A stretch of DNA of 64,000 nt from Lyngbya sp. CCAP 1446/10 (lineage in GTDB: Bacteria; Cyanobacteriota; Cyanobacteriia; Cyanobacteriales; Microcoleaceae). Positions 25,876-36,784 of the stretch are shown here, piece after piece (within the stretch, counting starts at the first letter, position 1; the number at the start of each line of letters is the position of its first letter). The notes under the pieces are model-generated. The model ran no database searches. It was not told the origin of the DNA and saw only the letters and a list, made by a program, of their open reading frames with translations. The position numbers and the translations under genes are program-made. The stretch spans positions 1 through 64,000 of the forward strand of contig NZ_JAIGNI010000147.1 in the NCBI RefSeq assembly GCF_026130175.1, given 5' to 3'.

Positions 25876-28506
25876 TCATGGTTTGTCACTCACTTGCTGG
25901 ATCAGTTTCGCCACCACAGCAGTCCATCCCGTCTGGTGCGACGCGCCCAATCCTGCACCGTTGTCGCCGTGAAAGTATTCGTGAAACAAAATCAAATCGT
26001 GCCAGTGAGGATCGTTTTGAAACTTTTCCAAACCGCCATAGACTGGTCTTTTACCATCTTTACCTCTGAGAAAAATGCTATTGAGCCTCTGCTCTAATTG
26101 CAAGGCAACTTCCCATAAATTCATCATAACTCCAGAACCCGTAGGAAATTCTACTTTGAAGTCATCACCGAAATAATGGTAATATTTTTGCAAGGATTCA
26201 ATTAATAAGAAATTTAACGGAAACCAAATCGGGCCGCGCCAGTTTGAGTTGCCACCAAATTGCTCAGTTGTAGACTCGGCAGGCTCATAGTCTACCTGAT
26301 ATTTAATGCCATCCCACTCAAAGATAAACGGATGTTCTAAATGATAGCGAGAGAGGGAGCGGATGCCGTAAGGTGAGAGAAATTCATTTTCATCTAGCAG
26401 CCTTTTGAGGACGCGCTGCAATTTTTCGGGGGTGGTAATTGAAAGCAGCCTGCGCTCACCGACTCCGGGAATTTCCATACAAGCAATATTCTTTGCTAGT
26501 TCTGGGCGGTTCTTGAGAAACCAATCGATTTGCTCTTTGAATCCTGGGACAGTTTGTAATAAGTCAGCTTCCAGGGTATCGACAGCAAATAAAAGCGTCA
26601 TCCCCACCATTGAGCGGACTTTTAGCAAGGAACATTCACCGTCTGGCTGAGACAGGGCATCGTAATAAAACCCATCTTCCTCATCCCACAAACCGATTTT
26701 TTGGGAACCGACATGGTTGACAGCATCGGCTATGTGAAGGAAGTGTTCAAAAAATTTGATCGCCATGTCTGAGTAAACTTGATCTTCGCGGGCAAGTTCT
26801 AAGGCGATTGCTAACATATTTAACGAAAACATTCCCATCCATGCAGTACCATCTGCTTGTTCCAAATGGCCGCCAGTTGGCAAGGGTTTGCTGCGGTCAA
26901 ATACTCCAATATTATCTAAGCCTAAAAAGCCACCTTGAAACAAATTTGCACCTTGCGGATCTTTGCGGTTTACCCACCAAATAAAGTTCAGCAACATTCT
27001 GTGAAACATCCGTTCGAGGAAGTCGCGATCGCCTTTACCTACTCGCTTTTCTTCAATTTTATAAACTCGCCATGCCGCCCAAGCTTGCACTGGCGGGTTA
27101 ACATCTCCAAATGCCCATTCATAGGCCGGAATTTGACCGTTTGGGTGCATATACCACTGGCGAGTTAGCTGTAGTAATTGGCGCTTGGCAAAGTCAGGAT
27201 CGATTAAGGCGATCGGTATGCAGTGAAATGCCAAATCCCAGGCCGCAAACCAAGGATATTCCCATGTATCTGGCATGGAAATGACTTCTTCGGCATAGAA
27301 GTTTCGCCAGTCAGAATTGCGACCATTTAAACGCTGCGCCGGCGGTGTTGGTTCTGCTGGATCACCTCGCAACCAAGTGCAAACATCGTAGGCGTAAAAC
27401 TGTTTAGTCCACAATAAGCCAGCAAAGGCTTGACGCTGTACGTTGCGGACATCTTCCTCAAGATTTGGAGTTAGGGATTCGTAAAATTCATCGGCTTCTT
27501 TTTGCCTTTGAATGAAGGTGTCTGCAAACTCTTGGTTAAAAGGAGTGTCGGTATAAACATCAGTAAATCTGAGTTGAATAACTGCGGTTTCTCCTGGCTC
27601 AATTTTTAGGTGATAGCGGGCGGCAGCTTTAGTGCCAATTTGAGCGGGATTGATAGCTTCTTGGTGATTGTGAACGATTAATTCGTGGAAAGCATCTTTA
27701 ACATAAGGTGAGGTATTGGCGACACCGTACAGGCGCTGTAGGTTGGTTTCATTTTCAGTAAATAACAGGGGAGGATTGTCTTGACAAAATAGCCAGCGAT
27801 CGCCATATTTTGGATGGTTAGCTTTGATAACTCCATCGCCCGATCGAGCCACATACGCTGATTTTTTGCTATCAGTCCAAGACCAAGTATTGCGAAACCA
27901 TAAAGTCGGCAATAAGTCAAGGATTGCTGTTTCTGCACCTCGGTTAGTAGCGCTGATGCGAATGCAAATATCTTCTGGGGATGCTTTGGCGTATTCAGCA
28001 ACGATGTCGAAATAGCGATCGCCCTCAAAAATTCCCGTATCCATCAACTCATATTCTGGCTGACATTTGTCGCGTCTGGCATTTTCCTCAACCAACAAAG
28101 TATAAGGATATTCCTGCTGCGGGTATTTGTACAGCCAGCGCATATAAGAATGAGTTGGCGTATTGTCTAAATAAAAGTAGTATTCTTTGACATCTTCTCC
28201 GTGATTTCCTTGACTGTTGGTAAGTCCAAATAAACGCTCTTTCAAAATCGGATCTCGGCCGTTCCACATTGCTAGGGCGAAGCAAATTTGACCGTGGCGA
28301 TCGCAAAATCCGCCTAATCCATCTTCACCCCAGCGGTAGGCGCGCGATCGCGCCACATCGTGAGGGAAATACTCCCAAGCCTCACCGTTTGGCGAATAAT
28401 CTTCGCGGACTGTTCCCCACTGGCGATCGCTTAAATAAGAACCCCAGCGGTTCCAGTGCGCTTTCATTTCGCTGTTTTCTTGAATTCGTTCCTGTTCAGC
28501 ATCCAT
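25876..28506 (-). CDS. GH63/MGH1-like glucosidase
   Basis: 876 residues, a full-length member of the large bacterial glycosidase family with an (alpha/alpha)6 barrel (MGH1-like, GH63 clan). Typical strings: [19 protein letters not shown] and [23 protein letters not shown] at the start; [43 protein letters not shown] and [15 protein letters not shown] later. It has no signal peptide, so it is probably cytosolic. Members act on glucosyl-glycerate, mannosyl-glycerate or alpha-glucosides; a role in compatible-solute or trehalose-like sugar turnover is plausible. It is followed by an SDR of the glucose-dehydrogenase type on the same strand. Confidence 0.88.
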   Translation of the reverse strand: MDAEQERIQENSEMKAHWNRWGSYLSDRQWGTVREDYSPNGEAWEYFPHDVARSRAYRWGEDGLGGFCDRHGQICFALAMWNGRDPILKERLFGLTNSQGNHGEDVKEYYFYLDNTPTHSYMRWLYKYPQQEYPYTLLVEENARRDKCQPEYELMDTGIFEGDRYFDIVAEYAKASPEDICIRISATNRGAETAILDLLPTLWFRNTWSWTDSKKSAYVARSGDGVIKANHPKYGDRWLFCQDNPPLLFTENETNLQRLYGVANTSPYVKDAFHELIVHNHQEAINPAQIGTKAAARYHLKIEPGETAVIQLRFTDVYTDTPFNQEFADTFIQRQKEADEFYESLTPNLEEDVRNVQRQAFAGLLWTKQFYAYDVCTWLRGDPAEPTPPAQRLNGRNSDWRNFYAEEVISMPDTWEYPWFAAWDLAFHCIPIALIDPDFAKRQLLQLTRQWYMHPNGQIPAYEWAFGDVNPPVQAWAAWRVYKIEEKRVGKGDRDFLERMFHRMLLNFIWWVNRKDPQGANLFQGGFLGLDNIGVFDRSKPLPTGGHLEQADGTAWMGMFSLNMLAIALELAREDQVYSDMAIKFFEHFLHIADAVNHVGSQKIGLWDEEDGFYYDALSQPDGECSLLKVRSMVGMTLLFAVDTLEADLLQTVPGFKEQIDWFLKNRPELAKNIACMEIPGVGERRLLSITTPEKLQRVLKRLLDENEFLSPYGIRSLSRYHLEHPFIFEWDGIKYQVDYEPAESTTEQFGGNSNWRGPIWFPLNFLLIESLQKYYHYFGDDFKVEFPTGSGVMMNLWEVALQLEQRLNSIFLRGKDGKRPVYGGLEKFQNDPHWHDLILFHEYFHGDNGAGLGASHQTGWTAVVAKLIQQVSDKP

Positions 28507-28545
28507 TGCAGTTATCCGAGAATATTTCTGATTGCATAATTTCGA

Positions 28546-29358
28546 TTAGCCTCCTGCTGCAAACCCTGGATACAATGTCATGCCGCCATCCACAAATAGC
28601 GTTGCACCGCAGACATAATCCGAGTCATCAGAAGCCAGCCAAACAGCAGTTTTAGCGATATCTTCCACTTCCCCAACTCGACCGTAAGGAATCAGTTTTA
28701 ATAACTTTGCTTCTGCTTCTGGTGTGTTCCATGCTGATGTATTGATGGGGGTTTTTATAGCCCCTGGCGCAATACTATTAACTCGAATTCTATGGGGTGC
28801 AAGTTCTTGGGCAATACTCCGCATCATCATATTTATACCGCCTTTACTAGCAGCATAGTTGACGTGACCCGCCCAAGGAATTACCTCATGTACTGAACTC
28901 ATGCAAATAATTTTGCCCGCCGCCGCAGAAATATGAGGTTGTACGCCCCGCCGCATAAATTCTTTGGCAGCTTCGCGAGCACACAAAAACTGTCCGGTTA
29001 GGTTGATTCCAATGACTAGGTTCCATTGGTCGAGTGTCATGTCTACCAAGGGCGAATCTTTTTGCAGACCTGCGTTATTAACCAGGATGTCGATCGTACC
29101 AAATTCCTCGATCGCCTGATGGAACATAGCCTTAACTTCGTCTTCTTTGCTAACGTCGGCACCAATGGCGATCGCTTCTGCACCCCCGGCTTTGATATCC
29201 TCGACAATTTTCTGCGCGTCTTCAGCTTCCGAGTGGTAATTGACTGCAACAGATGCGCCTGCTAGAGCTAAAGCACGGGCGATCGCTTCGCCGATACCAG
29301 AACTTCCGCCCGTTACCAGAGCTTTTTGGCCTTTAAGAAGCTCAGGGGAAAAGCTCAT
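28546..29358 (-). CDS. SDR-family dehydrogenase (glucose 1-dehydrogenase-like)
   Basis: 270 residues, classical short-chain dehydrogenase. Cofactor motif TGGSSGIG at 16-23, NNAG at 94-97, catalytic S155, Y168 and K172. The end (YVCGATLFVDGGMTLYPGF) is that of Bacillus-type glucose 1-dehydrogenases. It would oxidise a sugar or polyol with NAD(P)+. It precedes the GH63-like glycosidase by 39 bp on the same strand, so the two are likely co-transcribed and could act in sequence: glucose released, then oxidised. Substrate is inferred from similarity only. Confidence 0.9.
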   Translation of the reverse strand: MSFSPELLKGQKALVTGGSSGIGEAIARALALAGASVAVNYHSEAEDAQKIVEDIKAGGAEAIAIGADVSKEDEVKAMFHQAIEEFGTIDILVNNAGLQKDSPLVDMTLDQWNLVIGINLTGQFLCAREAAKEFMRRGVQPHISAAAGKIICMSSVHEVIPWAGHVNYAASKGGINMMMRSIAQELAPHRIRVNSIAPGAIKTPINTSAWNTPEAEAKLLKLIPYGRVGEVEDIAKTAVWLASDDSDYVCGATLFVDGGMTLYPGFAAGG

Positions 29359-29813
29359 ATTTTTTCTCCGTCATTTTGAAAATTTATTAGACATTTATTA
29401 TATAGACTCTATTTGTCAAATTGATAACAAACTTTTGTCAAATTTGTAATAAAAATAGCTACTATAAGAAATTGCTTTAGTTCAAACTCTTGCTAATTAT
29501 AGCGTCTAGTCATTTTAAACAAAAATTTATTTATGCCTTAAGAAGTATATAGTTTAAAATTATGTCTTTCTTAAGGCAGATACCTTTGAATAACTATTAC
29601 CTCTAATATCATGTCCTGTCGATTAACCGCAGTAAGATTAGTTCCTATTGCGGAGTTGGGTTCTCCACAGGGAGCTTGCTGGAGGGCGGACTGCAAACCT
29701 TTTTTGCGATCGTAATCGACCAAAGGCGATCTAAGTTGAAGTTAGTTAGAATCAAGCAGCATTTTTGTATAATAATTAGTACATCAAGAAAATTATCAAA
29801 TTTAACAAACAGT
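29359..29813. other. Divergent intergenic region between SDR and NDH-2 genes
   Basis: About 455 bp of AT-rich DNA between two divergent genes; it must contain both promoters. I see no interspersed repeat, no tRNA and no credible ORF. A GGTTCTCCACAGGGAGC-type imperfect palindrome lies near 29660. Confidence 0.45.
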
Positions 29814-31178
29814 ATGATGAACAACACAATCTATCAAACTGTAATTGTAGGTGGCGGCTTTGCTGGACTATTTACAGCTTTGCACTTGAGCCACCAACAC
29901 TACCCCCGTTCTGTAATTTTGATCGAAAAAGAGGATCGCTTTTCCTTTAAGCCGTTACTTTACGAATATTTTAGTGGCGAGATGGGTGCAGAAGAAGTTT
30001 GGCCGCGCTATGAGGAATTGCTAAAAGGTAGCGGTGTAATTTTTGTTAAAGATGCCGTTCAATCGATTGATTTGCAACAGCGGTTAGTCAAAGTAACATC
30101 GGGAGATTCCTACAATTACAGCAATTTAGTTTTGGCGTTAGGTAGCGTTACAGGATATTTTGGCGTTGAGGGCGCGCGAGAAAATGCGTTCCCTCTTCGT
30201 ACCGGAGAAGATGCGATCGCCATTGACAAACACCTGCGCGACTGCTTGCAACAAGCTCTTCAGATTCAAGATGCAGAAAAGCGGCGCAAATTCCTGACTG
30301 TCACCGTCATAGGTGCTGGAGCTTCCGGTGTGGAAATGGCAGGTACATTAGGCGATTTACTGCCTAATTGGTATGCTGCTATGGGTGGCAATGCAGAGGA
30401 AGTGCGGGTCGTTTTAGTCAATCACGGCGAGCAAATCCTTGATAACGATATTAATAGTCACCTGCGCGAAATTGCGAAAAATGCTCTGCAAAAACGCACT
30501 GTACCCGTAGAATTTATTATGGAGGCAAAAGCGACTGCTATTCGCCCCAACGAAGTAGAATATCAGCGCCACGGACAGGCGGAAACTTTATCAACAGCTA
30601 CAGTAATTTGGACTACAGGAACTAACATTAATTCGCTGATTAAAGGTTTAGAGATTTCTGAGGCAAGCCGAGACAAACACGGTCGCCCTTTAGTGAACCC
30701 TACACTACAATTGCTGGATTTTCCTGAAGTTTTTGCTGGGGGAGATTGTGCAGCAGTGCAAGGCAATTCTTTACCTCCAACCGCTCAAGTTGCTTATCAG
30801 CAGGGAGCTGCAATCGCTCACAATTTGAATGCTCTGGCTTTGGGAAATGAGCTAAAACCTGCGGAAGTTAATCTGCGGGGAACGCTGTTAAAGCTGGGGA
30901 TAGAAGAAAGTGTGGCTAACATTTACAATAGCTTTGAAGTTACCGGAGAGGTAGGTCATTTAATCCGCCAAGGTACTTATTTAGAGTTATTGCCCACTCC
31001 TGTTCATAATTTAAAAGTAACAGAGGAATGGCTGAAGGATGAAATTTTCCATCGCCACTTGCACCCGATTCACACTGCTGATGTGGTTAAATGGGTTGGC
31101 GGTGCTGTAGTGGGGGTTGTCGTGGCTAGAAAATTGATGCAAATGTTAGGAGATAGCAAGGACAATACAGATAGTTAA
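29814..31178 (+). CDS. ndbA: Type II NADH dehydrogenase (NDH-2)
   Basis: 454 residues from the ATG at 29814 (ATG 29817 is equivalent); the frame is open upstream but without family sequence. First dinucleotide fold VIVGGGFAGLFTALHLS (FAD), second VTVIGAGASGVEMAGTLGD (NADH), and GGDCAAVQGNSLPPTAQVAYQQG near the end are diagnostic. The C-terminal region (AVVGVVVARKLMQML) is a short amphipathic or hydrophobic anchor. It passes electrons from NADH to plastoquinone without pumping protons. Cyanobacteria carry several (ndbA/B/C) and the paralogue here is not certain. It is divergent from the SDR gene, separated by a 455-bp AT-rich gap. Confidence 0.88.
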   Translation: MMNNTIYQTVIVGGGFAGLFTALHLSHQHYPRSVILIEKEDRFSFKPLLYEYFSGEMGAEEVWPRYEELLKGSGVIFVKDAVQSIDLQQRLVKVTSGDSYNYSNLVLALGSVTGYFGVEGARENAFPLRTGEDAIAIDKHLRDCLQQALQIQDAEKRRKFLTVTVIGAGASGVEMAGTLGDLLPNWYAAMGGNAEEVRVVLVNHGEQILDNDINSHLREIAKNALQKRTVPVEFIMEAKATAIRPNEVEYQRHGQAETLSTATVIWTTGTNINSLIKGLEISEASRDKHGRPLVNPTLQLLDFPEVFAGGDCAAVQGNSLPPTAQVAYQQGAAIAHNLNALALGNELKPAEVNLRGTLLKLGIEESVANIYNSFEVTGEVGHLIRQGTYLELLPTPVHNLKVTEEWLKDEIFHRHLHPIHTADVVKWVGGAVVGVVVARKLMQMLGDSKDNTDS

Positions 31179-31252
31179 TGGCTAAATCTTAGCAATATTT
31201 TGAAATAGCTTAGTTAGTGAAATCCTGTCCGGTCGATTACCATAACAAACAT

Positions 31253-31382
31253 GGTTCGTAGTGCGGACTTCAGTCCGCTTTCATGGAACGGACTGAAGTC
31301 CGTACTACGAACGGGAGCGCGATCGGGCTTTTGCGGTGGGTACGATCGCATTTGGGGCGTATGCAAGTCCTCACTACGAACG
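31253..31382. repeat. Family A hairpin (variant) plus a half copy
   Basis: Bases 31253-31312: GGTTCGTAGTGCGGACTTCAGTCCG with complementary CGGACTGAAGTCCGTACTACGAAC. The stem differs from other copies by compensating changes (CTTCAG with CTGAAG). A right half (AGTCCTCACTACGAAC) lies at 31365-31382. Confidence 0.8.
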
Positions 31383-31388
31383 GGAATA

Positions 31389-32387
31389 TTAGTGGCTGTG
31401 GCGATCGCCCTCAGCGACAGGAGATGTCAGTAAGATTGCGTGTCCGTCAGGATCTTTGACGAGGCAACTTTGGCGGGAAAAACTGGAATTATCTCCAAAT
31501 TGCACAAGTCCCGGTGAGACGAACTCAACTTTATTTTCCTGCAACTTTTCTAATAGTTGCTCAAGATCGTTAACCATTAGTTCGACTTGCATATGAGCAA
31601 GATCGCAACTTTTCCAATCCCTCGGTATGGGGCGGCCTTTTGGAGTAACTAAATAGTCTAATAGTTCAATTCCTAAACCGCCTTGAATCGGCCGCAATGC
31701 GGTGATTTTGACTTTAGCTTCTGGCAAATTATCGAGGCGAACTTGGGTTTCGCCTTGGTTGAGGCTGCCTCCCTTAACTTGCATTCCCAGTAAGTCGCGG
31801 TAAAAGTGGAGACTTTGCTCGGTGTTGCTAATCGCGATCGCGCTATGATCGATTCCTAAAAAGCAGCGATCGCCCTTTTGATGCCACTTTTCTTGTCCTT
31901 TGTCCTCCGGGAACCAAATTAGCTCTAAATTGTGGCCGTCAATGTCTTTAAATTTAAAAGCTCGCACGCCAGCAGCTTCTTGATTTTCCGGCGGTATTGT
32001 TTGGGGTGCAGTGGAGATGGGGTGAATGGGAAAAGAGCGCAGGTGTGCAAAAGCGCGATCGATGTCACTGACTGCAATTGCCAAATGTTGAAACCACAAA
32101 TCATTACTTTGGGAATCTTTGGGGATGGGTTTTCCCTCAACGTTCAGATATTCCATCAACTCAATTTGTTCATCTCCAAGCTGCAAAGTAACAATGCGGA
32201 TTTTTGCCCCGTCAACACCTTCGATCTCGCTGTATTTTTGCCCTTCAACCGTAATATCCGAAACAAATTCAAAGCAAAGCGCTTTGGTATAAAACTCCTG
32301 GGAGCGATCGGCATTTGTCACCGTCAATGCAATAGCTCGAATTTTCTGCACTTGTAGAGGAGAATTATTCATAAACTTTAGAGTCAT
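31389..32387 (-). CDS. Two-domain VOC/glyoxalase-like protein
   Basis: 332 residues: two tandem vicinal-oxygen-chelate units. Unit 1 (~15-160) begins VQKIRAIALTVTNADRSQEFY and ends DGHNLELIWFPEDKG; unit 2 (~175-325) begins GIDHSAIAISNTEQSLHFYRDLLG and ends DPDGHAILLTSP. Metal-ligand positions differ: unit 2 keeps an early His (GIDHSA), unit 1 has Ala-Leu there. ORF start at 32387 or the Met five codons later. Resembles extradiol dioxygenase/glyoxalase relatives; no reaction can be assigned. Downstream are family A hairpin repeats. Confidence 0.82.
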   Translation of the reverse strand: MTLKFMNNSPLQVQKIRAIALTVTNADRSQEFYTKALCFEFVSDITVEGQKYSEIEGVDGAKIRIVTLQLGDEQIELMEYLNVEGKPIPKDSQSNDLWFQHLAIAVSDIDRAFAHLRSFPIHPISTAPQTIPPENQEAAGVRAFKFKDIDGHNLELIWFPEDKGQEKWHQKGDRCFLGIDHSAIAISNTEQSLHFYRDLLGMQVKGGSLNQGETQVRLDNLPEAKVKITALRPIQGGLGIELLDYLVTPKGRPIPRDWKSCDLAHMQVELMVNDLEQLLEKLQENKVEFVSPGLVQFGDNSSFSRQSCLVKDPDGHAILLTSPVAEGDRHSH

Positions 32388-32764
32388 TTATCTCAATTTC
32401 ACGCCGATCCGAAGATTGCAGCCAGATGCGAAAAAACTTGGGGAAAATTTCCTAATACCTCGCCGCTCGACCCCGCTTGTTCGGCCTCAAATTTTAATTA
32501 TTTCTCACAGCCTAGCATTTTAAATACAACAATAGCATTATGTCCTTGGAAAGATGCGATCGCCCTGCTGCCTCCCTAGGATTGTAAGAGTTGAAAGCTT
32601 AGAGTGCACAGATTGTCTGGTAGATATAGCAATCCTAAATCAGTTGTATAATTATTGTAGGGGCAACCCCTCGTGGTTGCGCTCTTTACGCTTGCAGCGA
32701 ATTGAAGCCGTCGCACCGAAAGGTATTGCTGCGGGCGATCGATATCCGGCTCCGCAAATGGCAG
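32388..32764. other. Intergenic region with repeat fragments
   Basis: Contains GTAGGGGCAACCCCT-CGTGGTTGC (about 32657) and a GAAAGGTATTGCTGCGGGCGATCGATATCC-like segment similar to one at 37300. Both resemble interspersed cyanobacterial repeats. A 73-residue frame here is judged spurious. Confidence 0.5.
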
Positions 32765-34441
32765 CTATAACCTGACTTGTATGGTTGCCAATTCTTGCTC
32801 TAAGTTCTCCGTTAAAGTATTTAATAACTGTAATTGATGCTGCTGGACATTAACTTTTAATGGCTCTTGGCTGTCTTGAAAACAGATAACTTTGGCGGCG
32901 ATTTCCTTGTAGTGTTGCAGCATCGAAAAAGTATCTGTACTGAAGCGGGCAAGATAGTTTTTAGCAGCATCATTGCAAATTTCTGCGACTTGATTGAGAT
33001 AAGCTTCTGAGGATTCAGGCGGCTTTTCATACCCAGTTCTTTTGTTCAAAATATAGCTAGCACCGCCGACTACTGCGGCTCCCACAGGCCCGCCCAACAG
33101 CCAACCTAAGCCGGTGGCGATCGCCACTGGAGTCACTTCGCTGTCGATCGACCTTTTAGCAGCCGGAGCTGGCGGTGGCTCTGGTAAAGCGATTTGCGGG
33201 GCTGGTGGAAATGCGATCAAAAGGGCGATCGGCTGTTCTTTGTCAAAGAACTCGCAAGCTTTATTTACCCATTCTGCGATGGTTTGCTGCTGATTTAAGA
33301 CCTCTCGCTGAAATTTTATCTTCCACGCATCAAAACTGCCTTCCTGAAGCGACAGAGCCATTTCAGATTGATATCGCTGCAAAAATGTGGGTTGATAAAG
33401 CCAAATCTCGAAGTCAGAAACGCTGGCTTGAAAGCCTTTTGAAATCAGTTTTTCAGCTTTTTGTTTAATTTCTATTCTGTCTTTTTGCTTTTGTTGAGCT
33501 GCTGCTATTTCGGCGGCGACAGTTTCAGATTTAGCTCGCAGAGATTGACAAATCTTAATAGCTATGGCTTCTATTCTGGGCAACTTAACTGCTAGTTGTT
33601 CCTGTTGAGCTACTACAATACTTTGCAAAGCCGATTCAAACGTGGCAATTCCTGTAGTTTGAGCCGCCGCTACATCGCCTTTTAATCTCGCCCTCAACGC
33701 GGGTAAAGCATCGACGCGGTAAATATTGCTGATGTTGTTCGGCAAGTTGGAGCGAAAACTTTCGGCAACAAACAACAATCGATTGTATACTTGTTTTTGG
33801 TCGTCTGGTTCGAGTAGATTGATAAAGTTGGCAACAAAAACGACTGTGTTGATGTTGCGATCGCTCAACCAGTCTCTCAAGTTCTCCCGTTCGCCCAAAG
33901 TCATCAATTTTCGAGCGTCCAAAACCTGCACCACTAAATCAGCAGTGAGCAATTTATCCCTAACCAAGTTATCCTGTTCTTGGCGATCGTTAGTTCCCGG
34001 CAAATCCAGCAATTCCACGCCCGTTTTTAGGAATGGGTGGGGACAGTACACATTCACGGCTGCCACATCATCCCGCATTTGCCTAGCGTCGTCGAGGATG
34101 GCGTAGCGTTTCAACACATCCGTCCCCGGTTCGCTGACTTCTGTACCGTCTTTGAGCGTGATTTTTGCGTGCAATTCATCGCCGTAGTTGACATAAATGG
34201 CGGCACCTGTAGTTGGCACAAGGTCGATCGGCAAAGCACGATTTCCCAGCAAAGCATTCAGCAAAGTTGACTTGCCGTAATTAAACGGGCCGAAGACAGC
34301 GATTTGAAAAGTTGGTTTGGCAAGATAGTCGCAGATTGAGGTTGTATCTCGGTAAAGTTGGGAGTTTTTATCTAGTTCGAGAATGCCGAGTGCTGACTTG
34401 AGATTGTTAGTTAGATCTTGATAAGTTTCGGGTTGTTGCAT
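32765..34441 (-). CDS. Dynamin-like GTPase (second of a pair)
   Basis: 558 residues. G1 GPFNYGKS at 51-58, switch Thr in VPTTGAAIYV, G3 DLPGTNDRQ, and a G4-like region VVFVANFINLL, in which the usual Lys-Asp specificity is degenerate. After the GTPase there are long helices (~290-420), a Pro-rich spacer, a hydrophobic paddle-like segment (VAIATGLGWLLGGPVGAAVVGGASYIL), then a final helix. This is the layout of bacterial dynamins that tubulate or fuse membranes. It lies 124 bp downstream of a BDLP1 orthologue on the same strand. In other bacteria adjacent dynamins often form hetero-complexes (DynA/DynB, LeoA/B/C type), so partnership is likely. Confidence 0.87.
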   Translation of the reverse strand: MQQPETYQDLTNNLKSALGILELDKNSQLYRDTTSICDYLAKPTFQIAVFGPFNYGKSTLLNALLGNRALPIDLVPTTGAAIYVNYGDELHAKITLKDGTEVSEPGTDVLKRYAILDDARQMRDDVAAVNVYCPHPFLKTGVELLDLPGTNDRQEQDNLVRDKLLTADLVVQVLDARKLMTLGERENLRDWLSDRNINTVVFVANFINLLEPDDQKQVYNRLLFVAESFRSNLPNNISNIYRVDALPALRARLKGDVAAAQTTGIATFESALQSIVVAQQEQLAVKLPRIEAIAIKICQSLRAKSETVAAEIAAAQQKQKDRIEIKQKAEKLISKGFQASVSDFEIWLYQPTFLQRYQSEMALSLQEGSFDAWKIKFQREVLNQQQTIAEWVNKACEFFDKEQPIALLIAFPPAPQIALPEPPPAPAAKRSIDSEVTPVAIATGLGWLLGGPVGAAVVGGASYILNKRTGYEKPPESSEAYLNQVAEICNDAAKNYLARFSTDTFSMLQHYKEIAAKVICFQDSQEPLKVNVQQHQLQLLNTLTENLEQELATIQVRL

Positions 34442-34565
34442 ATTTTTTCAAGCTATTATAACATTTAAATTTAAGTTTTGCGGCGGGCAAGATGCCCACC
34501 CCACAAGAGTTGAGTTTGTAGGGTGTGCACTGCGCACCGGTTAACTTTGAACGATTAGGAAAAAT

Positions 34566-36644
34566 TTAACTAGCGGATGCTAAGAAACATTGATAAACCG
34601 ATTCAATACTCTGCGACTCGGCAGAAACATCAGCCTCCAATTTTTCCAACCGCTCAGATTCAGCCTGACAATTAATCTCGCGAGATTGCTTTTGTTCTAG
34701 CAAATTATCCAATTCAGCTTTCCGAGAGTTAATATCATCATTCATGCGATCGCCCACTTCGCGTCCATAAACATCAAAACACTCTTTCACAGCATCATGA
34801 ATCGGCTGCCACTGCTGCTCGGCCACCTGTGGCAGATATTTCACCAACTCTTTTTTCGCCGCTTTCACCAACTGTTTATGAGCTCCATCTGCTTGCAAAA
34901 CCCCAATACCCATTCCCAACAAAGCCAAATACAGCGGCCCCAAAACAATCCCCGTAAAACTAGCAAAAATCGTACTAACGCCCAACACAGTAATTAAGTT
35001 GAGCAGGATATTTTTCCAGTCAAAACCCGCTCCTGCCATTGCTACGCCTGCCAGGTTTCCTGTCGTTAACGAAAACAATCCCATCGCCCATTTTGCCCAA
35101 GCTGGTGAGTTATCTTCGTTCGAGTTGCTGACTGGCGTGGGGATTGTTTGCCCGGTCAGTTTTTCGGTAATTTTTTCAGTTACTTTTGTGTAAGATGCTC
35201 CGTAATTTGCTGCACTTTGTGACAACTGCGAAAATGCTGAATTCATCTCTTGTTCAGCGGTGAGAGTCCAAGCTGCTAGTTTGTCGTTGATGTACTGCTC
35301 GAATGCTCGTTTGAGCGATGCTTCAAAGGCTTCTCGCTTGTCTTGGCTGAAGAAATCCAGAAATCTCAGTTCCGGTTGATACCGCAAAAAGTCGGTTTCA
35401 AAGGTATGTTCTAAGTTGAGAACGTAGGCGCGGAAAGAATCTGCGATCGCCCGCGATTTACTATCTCTAACTCGGCTAATTTCTTGTTGAAATTCATCGC
35501 GAATCTGAGTCAGCTTCTTAAACTCCGGTTCAACTGAATTAATCTTATCCTTCAACTCATTGACATCGCGATCGAGCAATGGTAAGCGCCGTCCAACAGC
35601 TTCGCGGACGCGAGCAGAAATTTGACGCGCCAAAGTCCTCGCCGGACGCAATTCCGAAATCGCCCTTTCTTGGGTCAAAAATGTATTCAGTGCCGCCATA
35701 AACTCAGGAAAACCAGTTCCTGCCAAATCTGCATCCTGATTTTTGATCCGCAACCTGAGCGCCTTAATTGAGGTAATTGGAAACACTCGCTCGTCGTAAA
35801 TATCGTGTCCTTCTGTTAAACAATATTCAGCCAAATTAGCTTTGAAAACCCTCCCCAGTTTCTGTTCTGCTTCTGCCATTTCTTCAGCATCATCCGGGTC
35901 AATCAAACTTTCCCGCACCTGATCCCAAGCATTGATTAGAAAGAAAATGCTCAAGCCGCGGCCTTTGATGTAATTTTCTAGATAACGTCTTTCGCCCATT
36001 GTACAAGGCTGAGTTGCCCTGAGTACGAACAAAATAGCGTGGCAGTTGTTGATGTAACCGAGAGATAATTCGTTGCGGGCTTCTGTGTCGTTCAGTCCGG
36101 GACTGTCTACTATTTCTATGCCTTTTTCTAGCAAAGGTAAGGGATATTCTACTACGGCGCAGTCGATATCTGGAAATGCTGGTTTCTTTTCTGATTCTAG
36201 GCGTTTTGCTTCGGCGGGATCAATTGTGTAGTCATGTTTAAAACTTTTAAAATCGAGCTGTTTGGGGCTTTTGCCGTCGTTGAAATAAACGGTGACTTTT
36301 TTTTCGGAACCGTAGCGCAAAATTGTCAGCAAAGCCGTACAGGGATTGACATCGCTGGGGAGCAAGTTTTCGCCGATTAAGGCATTTAGAAAAGTGCTTT
36401 TGCCGCGTTTCATGTCGCCTAATACTAGCAGCCGGAAAACTCCTTGACGCAAGTTTTTGCTGGCGAGATTGATGTCGGCGTTGTCTGTTTCTAAGCCGAG
36501 TTTTCCTGATGCTTCGGTTCCTGCTACTTCCGATCGCTCGATGGCTGTGGCGATGTTGCTGAGGCGATCGGCAATTTCTCGGCGCACTGCGGATACTCGC
36601 TCTAAATCGTTGAGAAAGCTGCTAGTTTCTACTTTGAGGTTCAT
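34566..36644 (-). CDS. Bacterial dynamin-like protein, BDLP1 orthologue
   Basis: 692 residues from the ATG at 36644 (MNLKVETSSF); the frame is open 40 codons further, but the chosen start gives the length and N-terminus of Nostoc punctiforme BDLP1 (693 residues). P-loop GDMKRGKS at 76-83, switch T103 (NPCTALLTIL), G3 DSPGLNDTEARN, G4-like LINAWDQV. The strings AKWAMGLFSL, GNLAGVAMAGAGFDWKNILLN and the following hydrophobic segments are the membrane paddle. The Nostoc protein binds lipid and forms GTP-dependent helical coats around tubules at the cell membrane or thylakoids. The match is strong by eye. Confidence 0.93.
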   Translation of the reverse strand: MNLKVETSSFLNDLERVSAVRREIADRLSNIATAIERSEVAGTEASGKLGLETDNADINLASKNLRQGVFRLLVLGDMKRGKSTFLNALIGENLLPSDVNPCTALLTILRYGSEKKVTVYFNDGKSPKQLDFKSFKHDYTIDPAEAKRLESEKKPAFPDIDCAVVEYPLPLLEKGIEIVDSPGLNDTEARNELSLGYINNCHAILFVLRATQPCTMGERRYLENYIKGRGLSIFFLINAWDQVRESLIDPDDAEEMAEAEQKLGRVFKANLAEYCLTEGHDIYDERVFPITSIKALRLRIKNQDADLAGTGFPEFMAALNTFLTQERAISELRPARTLARQISARVREAVGRRLPLLDRDVNELKDKINSVEPEFKKLTQIRDEFQQEISRVRDSKSRAIADSFRAYVLNLEHTFETDFLRYQPELRFLDFFSQDKREAFEASLKRAFEQYINDKLAAWTLTAEQEMNSAFSQLSQSAANYGASYTKVTEKITEKLTGQTIPTPVSNSNEDNSPAWAKWAMGLFSLTTGNLAGVAMAGAGFDWKNILLNLITVLGVSTIFASFTGIVLGPLYLALLGMGIGVLQADGAHKQLVKAAKKELVKYLPQVAEQQWQPIHDAVKECFDVYGREVGDRMNDDINSRKAELDNLLEQKQSREINCQAESERLEKLEADVSAESQSIESVYQCFLASAS

Positions 36645-36784
36645 GGTTATTTTCTGATTGTTTACTACTGGGGTATTTCCAAACAAAATAATTTTGTCAT
36701 GGTTTATGTAAAATTGGTTTGATGCGTTATTGATAGCAATAAGGTGCGCAGTGCAAACCTGCAATAACTACAATACCCTGCCAG

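Noticed and set aside
32554-32775. 73-residue plus-strand frame
   Set aside because: It runs through interspersed repeat sequence and has no start signal.
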